From: Micropterus salmoides
Taxonomy: Eukaryota; Chordata; Actinopteri; Centrarchiformes; Centrarchidae
NCBI RefSeq assembly: GCF_014851395.1
Contig: NW_024044459.1
Span: 5,178,100-5,242,099 of the forward strand
Reading direction: 5' to 3'
Length of the DNA stretch: 64,000 nt
The position numbers and the translations under genes are program-made. Below the pieces are notes generated by a model, which was not told where the DNA came from, made no database searches, and worked only from the letters and a program-made list of their open reading frames with translations. Every line of letters starts with the position of its first letter. Position 1 is the first letter of the stretch. Positions 46,776 to 59,119 of this stretch are shown here, piece after piece.

Positions 46776-49700
46776 GTAAAAAGTTCAGTTAATGGTTACC
46801 TTGCTCTAATTCATTTTCAGATTCTACGCACAAACAATGATGACAAATTAATTTAATGTTTGCGCATCATAATGGACAAAATAATCAAAGTATAGCCTAC
46901 ATTCATCATCAGATCATTTCCAGGTGTTCACAGTGTCATCCTTTTTAACCACTGTTGCCTTGCTCATGCACATCATGAGTCTGGGTGGCAGTGGCAGTTG
47001 CAGTGTCCTGACTGGCAGATATGATGGATACCCCTCCATTATCAGGGCGTGCTTCTCTGCCCCTCGTCCTGTGGGACTCAGCCAGTACGACATTTATTAA
47101 TCGACTGCAGATAATTCCTAATAAAACAGCAGAAGTGCCAAGGCTGCACCACTGAGATCTGGAATGGCATACATTGTGTAAGACATGATACATTACCATG
47201 CCAATGGTTTCCCTTGACAAGAAACTATTATTAACGTAAGGACTGCAAGCTTGGTGGTTTTTGCTTCTGAAGTTGCACATCTCAGCTGGAAGATTGGACA
47301 ACTGCACTGTACATCAGTGTGACATGACTTTTCATAGATGGTCAGATTATAGGGTGCAGTCACTTATCTCACAGCCACTGCAGTTACTCATATACTTAAA
47401 ATGTAGAGGACATGGCAGTACTAGTTTTTGCCACCATTTTGCCTTTCTTGAGATTTTGTGTCTGTCAAGCAAGTGCTTCTCAAAGACACGGCATTATTTG
47501 GCACCCAGCACAGTGTTCATTTTGAATTTGCTAAGCTTCTCCCAAATGCACTCTACTACGCTTTCATTTGGGTATTATGTGAAGTGCACCCAGAAATAAT
47601 TTCTTCTATCGATTCAGTACAATTAATCCGTGGATTATATTCTCAGTTTATTGTTTGTGTAATAAAATATTAGACAATAATAAAAATGGCCATTACAATT
47701 CCCAGTCCAGTTGTTTTTTGATTTTTTGTTTGACTCTAGTCATCTCATTCTCATGGTAAATCTAGCGTGAGATGATTTTTGTTGACAAATTAAACATAAG
47801 AGCTCCTCTATGTTATAATACTTTACTTGATGTTATAGACATTTTCCACTTTTAGGAACTTGGGAACTTTGTCTGCATTTTGCCCACTGGCACCACGGTC
47901 AAAATTTTATTTAGTAAATACTGAATTTAGTAAATTTACCTGCTCTGAAAGTAATACTTTCTAAAGGCCCAGAAACCATTTGGGACATCCTAATAAACAT
48001 AACTGTGTCTCTTTATTGTTGTTTTGTCGCGTGTAAAACCTTCTTCTTTTTTCCTGGAGCTCTTGACTATGCCGTCAAAAAGTGGTCTTTCAGAGCCACT
48101 GAGGTCCTGAGGCGACTCATTTAGGTGGCCAAGAATTCATTATGTTCCTATAATATCAAACAACCTGTCTAAGGACCCAATGTCTGGCTAATATCAGATG
48201 TCGCTTTTGTAAGCGTACCCTCCGTAGCAATTCCTAATCTCATATGTAGCCTGGTGCTTTGGTTACAGGGACACTTTTGGGTGGACTAAAAAATGGCACT
48301 CATTGTAAGCCGCTCTTAACCCAACTCTGTTACTGCCAAGTGAAAACTGTGTTACTCAGTCTGGGTGTAGCTCCACCCCGTGTGCTGCAGGCTACAGCGA
48401 GGGGCACTTAGTCAGCTTTGGCTCATGATCAGCAGGGGTTTGCTTTTTGCTCATATTTCCAAACAGACAGGCCTACTACTCACCACCTTTCCCATCATCC
48501 GCAATGTCATGATGTTCCAGGACCTGCTGCCTATGCCTGGTGCCCTTTATCTCATTGGAAAAGCCAAGATGCTGCTGGAACACCATGCCAGCACATAAAG
48601 ACTCCTATTGTTTGTCAGGCAAGCAGAATAACACACTGCGTCTCTTAAAAATGAGCTACTGAGTGATTCTATATGCACAAACAATATTTCACTTTGCACT
48701 TCCCTTTAAATCATTATTGTTTGCCACTGATTTTTTTTTTTTTCTGGAGCTAAAGTGCATGACGCACAATCATGGGGGGCTGCTTTATTGTTTTGCCAAC
48801 GGAATTCCATTTCACAGCTCCTTGCTGTGAAATGGTAGACGCAAGGCAGTACACAAGATGGGCCAGCAGCCAAGGCAGGAAAGAGCTTTTCATTAGTCTA
48901 ATATGCCTCCTGTGTATTGGCCGCTTTGATATGCTCCTGTTTCTCTTACCAGAGAGAAAGATAGAGGCAGTGATCAGGAGATGTAGCAGAACCTCTTGAC
49001 CTTAGATTCAAATGATTTGAAATATTCCCTTGGTGCTGTGATAAATGACATAGATTTATTACTGTGCTCTCTTTGTCTCTGCCATTTGCTGTCCACAAGC
49101 CAAGGAGAACTTGATGAAATGTTTAAGAAGAGCTATTTCAGAAGTTTTGTCTAACCCACTGTTGTTAAGTACCATTTTAATATGATTTGTTAAAGATGCA
49201 GGAAGCAGTGCAGTTGTTGTCCAGTTGACCATAATCCCCCAGGTTGTGCACTCTGGTGTAGTGCCTGTCATCACTCGGGCCATGGGGTGGGATCTGAATG
49301 ATGAGAGCAATGTTTTTCTAATGGTATTTGTGGTGAGTAAAGTGGGCTGTGGTTGCTCACAGCTCCAACAGCTCTCTGCAGACTGCATGCTGACAGTGAA
49401 GAAAAATGAGGCTGAAAATTTTCCAGCAGTGCAAATTTAGCTCACCATTATTGTCATTAGTTTACACATGCCATTAAGTACAGACTTTTACCCCATTCAC
49501 CATAGAGCATGTGGGAATGGGAATGAAACCCCTGGGGGTTACGTCTGTCAGTGTTAGTTACATCCTTTCACCATTTGAGGACTAACTAATAATTGAGTTT
49601 GGCAGACTGTGAGGCAAAGCTGTTTGGATGTAGTAATACAAGGTACACGGTAGATTTCTTCATGATTTTACAACACAGGGTTGTGTAACTAGATGAAGTT

Positions 49701-50169
49701 GCAGTTAAAAAAACTGTAGTTTTTGTGGCTAAGGTCTCCAGAGTCAACAGCAAATGCAATACTTTACTTTTAGCAATGCTACATGAACATCATGTACTAT
49801 TACTGAGGAATTGCTGAATTGGTACTGAATGCTGACGTTGGGTATAAATTGTTTACTGCTGAGACATCCAGTGTGAACATAAATCTAAAGAGTCTGGGTT
49901 AGTCCCAAGCATTCATTTGGAGCCTCAGAAAAATCTAAATAGTTTGATGATCTAATATTATTCAATATTTTTGTTTTTAGAGGCCTTTAAAGAACACCAT
50001 TTTCTACAAGCCCAAACATTTTGAGGAGTTGAGTGGCGAGCTATAAGAACAGGGAGGACCAATGGCATAAGTGTTTTCTAAACATAGATTACAGCTAAAA
50101 AGTTGATGCAATTCTAAAAATCGATATAAATTCTCATTCGTTCCCTCTGAGATCTCTCTGCTTAACTCT
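46776..50169. other. non-coding; a few exon-like or complex blocks
   Basis: No supported gene. 48040-48270 is complex and repeat-free. 49202-49332 is open in one frame and ends at GTG|GTGAGTA but has a weak acceptor. The 120-codon minus frame at 46945-47307 has no recognised domain. Confidence 0.45.
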
Positions 50170-50285
50170 GTAAAGAATAGGTAATATCTGCACATACTTG
50201 AACTTAAACTTTTAATGTTGTGGTATTCATTTACCCATTGGTCTTACTAATCGCCCCTTGGGGACAAATAAAGGTCTTGAATTTG
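50170..50285 (+). repeat. LINE 3' tail
   Basis: Ends TTACTAATCGCCCCTTGGGG then ACAAATAAAGGTCTTGAATT. This is the CCCCTTGGGGA-AATAAA terminal signature of several teleost LINE families. Confidence 0.6.
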
Positions 50286-53200
50286 AAAATAGAGACGCTT
50301 GGAGAAAAAAAAGCTGACACTGAACAGAGAAATTGTTGTTTTATTGTAACCACAAAAAGGTAATCCTCTAAAAGGCAGTGCTGTAGTGGATACTGCTTTG
50401 TCTGTAAATATGGATATAAACTCCAGGAACATGTGTCACTTTTTCTAAAGCCCTCAATTAGCGACTGCATTGAGTGACAGAAGCTAGTGAAACAGCGGCT
50501 AAAACTTCGTCTCTCTATTGACCTTCAATTTGTTTTGAGACTGGAAACGGTCCCATCTATGTACTTTTAGGCAGTCCTGGTGACTGTATGTAACCCCAAC
50601 AACTTCCAAGTACATAAATGTCATGCTCCTAGATTCATTAGTATATTTTGCTCATGGAATAAGCTGCGCCATTTAACTCTGCTAGCTTCTACAAAACTAT
50701 GTTTCTATCACTGTGCCCACTGAGGTTTAACTTAAACAAAGAGATTAATTCTGCCTCCAGAGCAGCTCTGCTTCTGAGAAATATTTGGATACCTAAAACT
50801 CCAATCTGCGATTAAGTGCTGTGTGAATTAAAAATTGTAGCATTGTGTCATTCCAGCATTAATTAGTTTGATTTTGACAGAGCATTCGTAGGCATAGAAA
50901 ATCATTTCTTTTTTCACTATGGAACTTGATAAACATATCATTAACATGGGGTGTTATCCTGTGTGCAGACAACTTATGATATAGCAGGTCTGGGATTCTT
51001 CTTAAAACAATGGAACGAGTTTAACTGTTAAGATAAACAATACAGGAGCAAATCCTCTTCTATGTTGCATTTCTTAGTTAATGGATTGTACTCTGTGAAT
51101 TGGCTTGTGCATGTTGCCTAAATGGTTCCTTAGCTTTTATCAGTAATTCAGGAACAGTTACTCCTAATTAACTCTATCAGCTGCCTTTTCGTGGCACACT
51201 GTTCCTGGCCCTGCATCTAAAGAATCAGGGAAAATCAATTAGGGGGATAGGGATCTGTGTACCTAAAAAGCACAAAGGCTAAGGTCCAATCCCTAAGGCT
51301 GGGGTTGGCAGTAATAATGCACCATCTTTCTATACTGTTGGATTAGATTCCCTGTGCCTGCAGGTCTAGAAATGAACATCGTTTCCTCGCTGATGATGTC
51401 TAAATAGATGTTCTTCTTGGATCTGAGGACAGGTCTGCAAAAAGTGGCCAAGTCAAGCAATTAGGCTCCAAAGTGCCAAGTGAAATGACATTAAAGACGC
51501 AGCATTTGCAGAGCTGTTTTTCCCCTCTGCTGCAATTGGATGTGAATAAGTTCTTCATCTTCTACATTCTGTCATGAGAATTACAGAGTGAGTTACAGCT
51601 GAGTGCTGTGGGCTGGGGGTGGGGGCGGGAGCAGTGATGCTACCTTGTGTCTGAGTGCAACTCCATCCCTCTTTAGAATATGACAGGAAGAGACAGGTGC
51701 AAATTATATCCGCTTAACCATATTATAGTGTTAGGCAGCAGTGGTGAAAAAAGGGGAGGTTTGGTTCCCTCAGTCATCATTTTTAATGGATGAAAGCGCA
51801 CTCCATGTCTGGATTTAGAAGCGCTGGAGATGTGTTCAGTCGTCTGGGTGTTGTCATAGCTGCGGTACGTGTAGTGATGACCAGTATGGCAGAGAAGGGA
51901 AGCTCAGACCCCCCCACTGAATATGCTCTGGCTTCACCTTTCTTTTTGTTTCAACAAATGTACTGTAATGTATGCATTGTATTTTTCTGTGTGTGCTGTT
52001 GCACCATTGTTAATCATTTCGATCCAATAAAACTGGGAATTTAGTTTTCATTGCTATGTGAAATAATTTGGTATTATAACGCAGTTGACCTTCTCTTTTA
52101 TTGCTGCACAAATCTGTCCATTTAATTCCCTTGTCCTTCTTGATATCCCCTTGAGTCCTTCAGATATGAAAAGATATTAGCAAAATCAGCGTTATCATGA
52201 GCATATGTGCTGTATTTTGGCATGTGTGATATCTGACTTGAAGTTTGTACCATTCTCTTGACTGTAAAACTTATATCTTCTATAACTATATCTACCTTTC
52301 TCTCTTTTTTTAGGGCATGTAGGAGTATGCATCCTGCCATGAATAACAATACAAACACAGGAAAGATACAGCAGTATGTAATTCAAATTTAGGTCTGGAA
52401 TTCAAAGAACTTGTCATTGTGAATAATTATTTAGTCCTTTAATTTCTTTGTAGATAGTGCCATTTAACACAGTTAAAAAACAAGACCGTGGGAAATGAAT
52501 TAATGTGAATATAACCTTGAAACAGTCAAGCTGCACACCCCTTTAATTTCACTTTTAGACCAACCTTGAGATTTCTACTCTACAATTCAACCTTTGCTTG
52601 TAAGCTCTTGGCTTACTGCAGAATCCATCACTCCCCGCCGAAACGCCTATCATTTCAATGTGTCACATATAGGAAGAAGGGCGATACATAACCGTTACCT
52701 GCCATGTCAGGACATTGTTCATCACTCAGGGTGAGTAGTGAGAGCTGTTCATTCTTTTCCGTATCTCAAAAAGGGGCCCTGTGCTTTGACGTTCCTCCCA
52801 TATCCCCGAGGGGGAATTAACACTAATGAAATGGCAGAAAGGGAGACACTGGCTTTGTGGTAAATGTGCAGGTGAATGAACAAGACTTTAGGGGACGATA
52901 CCTTTCGTTGGAGGGCACTCATTGGTTTTCTTCAAACGAGCTGTGAGCCATATTTGCCCTCAAGTGCGTGCTGTATGTCAAATCAAGCGTTTCACATGCC
53001 AACAGGGCCCCACATTGACTTTGCAGGTACATGCTTGTTTGCCGCTGACATTGTGCTGAGAACACTTTCCTTCATTATTTTCCCGTGTAAAGAACATTTG
53101 CAAGATAAGAGTAGAACCCTTGGTATTAAAGTAATTAACATCCATTTAGGTATTGTTTGCTGCATCTCAGCGGAAAAAGAAATGTAATTAAGTTGTTGGT

Positions 53201-55035
53201 GTCTGAATCTATTTTGGTTTCCATAATAGATATCAGATTTTCAGATTTTTTTAGACAATACTTAACCTTCTCTTTCTTTATCTAGTGAATTATACCACTG
53301 TGCAATATACAGAAGGACACACTGTAATATGTTGTCTGTGTGATGTGATAAATTAAAGACGATTATGTTATTTTGTGGTGTGATGAGAGAGCTCCTTGGC
53401 TGTGGGATTGTACCAATTACATTTCAAAGAGCGAGGATTAAGGAAACTTGTAGCTAGCTAGAAAAGTAATGTTTCAAAATTTGTAACACTGATTATTTCT
53501 AAGCACTCTCCAGTATAAGCATTCTAACTGAGAGACAGATAAAGTATAGAGTTGATAAAGCAGAAGAAATTAACCCTTTGGGCCTAATTAACATTTGCGA
53601 GATTAGCATAATATTCTCCACTGGGATGTCACTTCCTCTTCGGCTCTTTTTTAAATGAAACATCAAAGCTGAATTGGCCTGCAGATATCCCAAGTCTCCC
53701 AATTTAGCGAGTAGGATGCAGACCCCGTGGACCACCACCAGAGAAAATCAGTGAGGGGATAATGAGGAAGCGGAGGTGTCAAAGGCTCCAGAAGGTCCAG
53801 CACTGGGACATTATTACTAACGGCACTGCTTGAAGAGCTTGTGCTGCCCACTGATGATCCATCCTTCAGTCATTTTTTGGACCAAAGAGAGTTTGTGCTA
53901 CAGACCTCATCGTTTTAACTTCTGACGGCAGTGGGCGGCCTGCTCTCCTTCAGGAATCTGTTGGATTTTGAGAGTACTGTGGGCTCTGATGTCACATATC
54001 CCATTACACTACTAACAGTTGTAGTACTGACACTGAATACATGGGGATGAAGGGCTGTTTTTCCAGCTGGAGATCAGGCTCTGCCTGGGGCTGGACTGAT
54101 GTATTTGCTGATACGTCAGACCCACACCAGCTGGTCATCCAGCTCTGATATGATGAATATGATGTAGTTGGATTGATTTATCAATACTACATTGGTTGTC
54201 TATGAGAAGCCTGTTCCCTGAATTGATCAAATTACATGCAAGTGTGCATGGATATAGACACTACCTGATTCCCTACTTGGGGGGCCTGGGGCACATTTTA
54301 GCTGCTGGGACCTTATTAACCCTTTGTCCCCCATACACTGCCTATCTGTAGTATTTTTATACTGTAACATTACACAACCCCAGGTTTGTTGTGGGCTGAT
54401 TTGATTACAAACAAATTAATTTAGGATGCAGCACATAAGCTGAAATAAGGAAGATCTTAAAACTAGATTTTCACAGGGCCCGTCTTCAGAACAGGGCCAC
54501 AAGATCAGGTGGTAAAACGGGACCCAGGTTAAGTATGTGTCAGCGGATAATAAGATTTTTGTAATGCATATTCCCACATTCACAAATAAAATTAAAAGGA
54601 ATTACATTACCACAAAATTAATGTTGCTTTATAATTAAATATCTATTAAAATATGGTAACATAAAATAGAATAAAACAATATACAGTTATTTATATATAT
54701 ACATATGATACTGATTAATTGATTCTTTGTATAATGTATATTGTCTGCTATGTAGCAGAAGAGAGTTACAAAACTTGATTTCCTACCTATGTATGTGGTG
54801 AATGTAAACATCAACAACAAGAGGATAATATGATTTTCTTGACATAAAAATGTGAAAACTGATATTTGGGAAACCATTTTACTGCACCTGAGTCCGCCTC
54901 CTCTCATCTTGCCTGAGTATTGTGCTATGTCGGCTCAGAGCACTGTCCACCCGCAGAGCGCTTGATCCAGAATATTGATAAGAATGTTGAGAGTTAAGTA
55001 AATCCTTGACCATGTAGTTTGACTAAATAATTTCA
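50286..55035. other. non-coding; candidate regulatory blocks
   Basis: Largely free of recognisable repeats. Stretches at 51060-51260, 52860-53110 and 53500-53710 are complex and rich in ATTA-type homeodomain-like motifs (for example GGCCTAATTAACATTTGCGA). They resemble conserved non-coding elements by composition only. No gene is supported. Confidence 0.4.
51610..51629 (+). other. G-quadruplex-forming motif
   Basis: Four G-runs (3, 5, 5, 3) are separated by loops of 2, 1 and 1 bases: GGGCTGGGGGTGGGGGCGGG. This meets the usual G3+ N1-7 rule with very short loops. Confidence 0.85.
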
Positions 55036-55400
55036 AAGAAATAGTTTGACATTTATGGAAATATTCTTATTTGCTGTTTTTGGAGTGGAGCATGGAGCTA
55101 GAGCCAGGAGGCAATTAGCTTAGCCTAGCATGAAGACTGGAAGCAAAGTAAAACAACTAGCCTGGCTCCTCTCAATGTAAAAAAAAAATCCCTGTCAACA
55201 GCACTGGAGGACCCCAGTAATCACAATTTACCTTGTTTATTTTATCTGTACACAAAAAGTAAATTACAGTTTGTGTTGTATACTATGCTTAGCTAATTAC
55301 CTCCTGCCTCAGCGCTGTACTTAACGCACTGGCGTGAGAGTGGTAGCAATCTTATCATCTCACTCTCGAAAAGAAAGCAAGTAAGTTTATTTCTAAAAAG
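55036..55400. mobile_element. long-inverted-repeat MITE (AATAGTTTGACATTT type), copy 1
   Basis: The left half reads AAAGAAATAGTTTGACATTT and later GGAGGCAATTAGCTTAGCCT. The right half reverse-complemented contains TTACTTGCTTTCTTTTCGAG, then GGAGGTAATTAGCTAAGCAT. The halves are therefore inverted versions of one family, matching the common teleost repeat with AGCTTAGCATAAAGACTGGA and GAGAGTGGTATCGAT. A partial copy lies at 62580-62879. It is non-coding. Confidence 0.7.
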
Positions 55401-55826
55401 GTCCACTTCCTACCTTTAATCCATGAGAATGCTGTTTCATGCAGTGGAAAGCTCTGGAAAAAACTCGTAAGTGGACTTAGTGAATTACTATTATTTTATC
55501 TTATCTATGGATCTGCAATATTTTTTTACAATTAAAGTACAAATTATTATTATTTAAATGTATACTATTTACCATGTTTAGTACTGCATAGTGAAAGTGA
55601 TTAAAGCCTTTTTTTAAAAATGCATTGACTTCTCTGAGCACCTAAATGTACAGCTCGCAGACAACTTTAGCTTGTGTCAGTTTCTTCATTGTCCTTGTTG
55701 AGTTCTTGAATCCGAAATGTAGAAAAATATCTACTGCTGGTTTGAGGACTTGTACACAAAAGTTCTCTGAGGAGTCAGGGAGAGGTCTGTTGTTGATGAA
55801 TGGTGAATATATATTCACATCAATAT
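55401..55826. other. non-coding, no recognisable feature
   Basis: AT-rich sequence with nothing supported. Confidence 0.5.
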
Positions 55827-55842
55827 CTATCTATCTATCTAT
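55827..55842. repeat. (CTAT)n microsatellite
   Basis: Four units directly abutting the left end of a hAT-like repeat. Confidence 0.85.
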
Positions 55843-56370
55843 TAGTGCTGGGCAACCAAATCGCAAGAAAATCGTGCAATTAATCGCAATAAATTAATTG
55901 CATTAATTGTTATGTGCTTTGGATTTAAATGTACTGCTACAAACACAAAAGTGCAATAACATGTGGTTAAACAAATAAGGTGCTTTTTACCAGCAGTATT
56001 CCCTATAATAATTCTTGTAAATCTCAACTTAAACATTAATGTAATCAAATCAAATATTAAACCAAAGCTATTTGCCACTGCCAGGGCATGACCTTTTATC
56101 CAGCTTGTTAAAAAAAGTTACTATCCAGTCCAGTTTTCTTGTTTGTTTTTTTGTGAACAGGTATCAGCAGAGGCAAGGTGAAGTGGTCGAGCACAAGATG
56201 TAGCGACAAGCGGGTGCGTTCCCGTGAAACTGAAACTGGCAGTTGTGCTCGCCTCACGCATGCCTGCCCAAATTGTCTTGAACTTTTTGTACGCGACGCG
56301 GAGCACAAATCAACGGAAGAAAGACTGATCCCCGCTGTTTGTGAGCTTCCAGAATCTATTAAAACACCAG
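55843..56370. mobile_element. hAT-like non-autonomous repeat (TAGTGCTGGGCAA start), partial
   Basis: Starts TTAGTGCTGGGCAACCAAAT followed by GTGCAATTAATCGCAATAAA. The TAGTGCTGGGC plus TTAATCGC layout is a common teleost hAT-like repeat. The interior at 56160-56310 is CpG-rich. The right end is not clear; 56370 is an estimate. The overlapping frames on both strands are not genes. Confidence 0.5.
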
Positions 56371-59119
56371 TTTAATCATAGCATCTGCACTCAATTTGTG
56401 AAAAGCAAGACCCCGTTACTTCTTTTCAGTCTTCATTAGTTAAAGTCCCAGATTCTAAGGACAGGCATCCTGTCAAAAAGGTTACTAAAAAACAACTTTT
56501 AATTCTTTATGTTAATTCTTTCAGTGCTCTGGTAATTTTTAGCATTGTGTTAAACACGTCTATTGATTAAACAAGAGTGCAATAGCAGAAGAGTGGGTTG
56601 CAGCAGTAGCCATCTCATATTAATGTACGAGAACTTGGATTCAATCCTCCAGCAGATAGTTGACTCAAGCAGTTTTTCAAATAAAGTCTGAGGCATTAGG
56701 TTAAACTTTGTTAGCCTCCCAGTTCTTCTCAGCAGGTGCTCCTGATTGCTCTGTGCCCACACAGAGCCGAGGCAAAGCAGATGAGTGGATCTAATTGTGG
56801 CTCTGCTGTGCTGTATGTCAGTGAGCCAGCCTATACCACTGACTGCTGGCAGTATTAATATCCCAGCAGCTCCACTTATTTATTTAGCTCATCTCTTATT
56901 TATTCCTCAGGCCAAGACCTTATTCCCCTCCCCCACCTTCCCCAACCAAATGTGAGTGGTGGCTGGCAGCCGTGCTACAATACGGCCTTGACACTTTGAT
57001 GCTGGGGTTGTTGATAAGGGAGGTTTCATCTGGGCAGTGAGGACACAGCCATCCGCACATTTCGAGAGATGCTATCCATCTCAAGGTGAGAGATGTACCC
57101 CTCCGGTGCCATGTCAAGGTCAACTTGATTGGTTGACGGAGGAGGATGTGAGCCGTTTCAGAAGGAGGCAGTGTTCCTTGCTCTAGCCTGAAAGTGGGCT
57201 TCGCAGTCCAGCTGGACTGAGCAGAGCTGCCTGCTGGGTGTCTGCGTGCGCTAATCAGCTGCACTGGGAATCCAAGGTGCCGGTCATTGATTGATGCATG
57301 ATCATGTACAAGATTAATGCAATTAGTCACAGAGGGAAAATATCTAGTGTAATTACCACTGCGGCGTGAAACTAAACTGGGAAAGAAATTAGTCCTCAAA
57401 AGTGGAAAAACAGCAAGTAACTCCATGTTCCACCATTGCAAAGGAAAGAATTAGGCACACAAAACACGACCATGATACCCTTTGCATGGGAAAAAAAAAA
57501 ATACTGTTAAGACTTATTTTCTGTGTTGAGGTAAACCCAGCATTGTGGTTTGAAACAATTTGCTGTTTGATTTATTATTTTTTTTAAGGAGAAGAAAAAA
57601 AAACACAGCGTGCCAGAGCCCTGCACATGATGGATGTGTCACTTGGCTTATTTGACGAGTTAATTGAAAGCTGTTCTCTGTCCCCCGCTAGATTAAGTGC
57701 CGCATATGACGGGTTACTGTCAATGAACAGGACAAATGCACCAGGCGTTCACTTAACTGGAAAATCAGTCTGCAGAGTTTCAAAGGAAATTGTTCCGTCT
57801 CAAGAACGCCGTTCACATAATCCTGTCATGTGCTCCATTTGCTTAATTTGATTCACATGTAACTAATTCATTATAATGCAAAACAGTTATGCTGCAGTTA
57901 TCTGCTGTTGACTCAGTGAACATTCTGTATCAAATTGGAAGTAAATTATTAAATATGGTCATTTTCTGTGGAGAGTTCAGAGAACATATAGTATTGACTG
58001 CAAAAATTGAGCAAAGCAGAAAAAAATCGGCATCTGTGCAAGGTAGATATAAATTACAAAAAGATGTCAAGATGTAGTATTTTTCTGCCTACAGGAGTTG
58101 CTGATGTTTCTTTCTCTTGTTTCCTTGAGTGCTTCTGAAGTCAATTTAGTATATGTTCCCCCAAGAGCAGGTATAAGGAGCCTCTGGCAAATGTATGGAG
58201 CGCTCCATGGAGAGCCGGTGCAACTGACAGACTTCCGATAGCCAGCCGGCATAGAAACCCATTACAGCCGTCAGTCTGGCACTGGCGAAATCCATTATAT
58301 GATCACCAAGATCAATCCATAAGGTAGCTTTTTTGATGTCTGCATTTGAAGCAGCCCAGGGTGATGGATGATTTTAGCCTCCGGTTTTCAGGAACCTGTT
58401 TGAAATTCTGCCTTTTTCTCAGTTTGGTCAGTCAATATGTTCTCAGAAGCCGCAGCTCCACATCAGTGCGTCTAGGTGGAGGCGTGGGTACAGTACTACT
58501 GGGAGAAAAGAAATGGAAACCAGTGGAAGCAGGTTTTCTGAGGTTCAGGAGATGGCAAACTCAGTATGGTCCACCACTGCATTTCTAAACAGACAAAACA
58601 CTGTCCTCTCATTGAACAACTCTGTTACACATACGTAGCACTCTCAACATAAACATATTTTCTTCCCTGGAATGTATTGACGTGACATGATAGATTGCCA
58701 ATGAAAAGCTGCCATCCATCAAGTTCATGCAAGCCTGTGTTGCATTGCTGTGGGGAACAAGTACACTGACAATATTTCTCAGGGTTTAAATGAGCATGCT
58801 CATTGGAGGCAGCGCGGGTAATTAGTTTTTCCCAAATATCCAAGACACTCTCACATTCTGTTTTTAGTTACTACATATTACTGCAGTATAAAGAAATTCA
58901 GATACGTCTCTGGTAATGTAATTGAGCAGTGATGTACTGCATGTTGACTCCAGCTGAGTTAATGAGCTGTCACGCTCCCTAAAGGTACACTGAGAATCCT
59001 TCTTGTCTCTCAATATTAAAGCTTCAAATCAGACATGGCCATTAGTTCAATCTCTGACATTATCCGATGACTTCACATTGTTCAAGAAACCTTTCTAAAA
59101 TCACTGTCCGGTAACTGCA
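56371..59119. other. non-coding; candidate regulatory blocks
   Basis: No gene or classified repeat. Stretches at 57290-57385 and 57600-57870 are complex, repeat-free and carry AATTA/TAATTG motifs. The 173-codon minus frame at 56920-57441 lacks recognisable domains. Confidence 0.4.

Noticed and set aside
46945..47307. 120-codon minus-strand frame as a gene
   Set aside because: No recognisable domain, and a threonine/alanine repeat-like end. Not supported without transcripts.
56920..57441. 173-codon minus-strand frame as a gene
   Set aside because: Longest frame in its area but no known domain, unusual composition and no splice or promoter context. It may be chance in GC-richer DNA.
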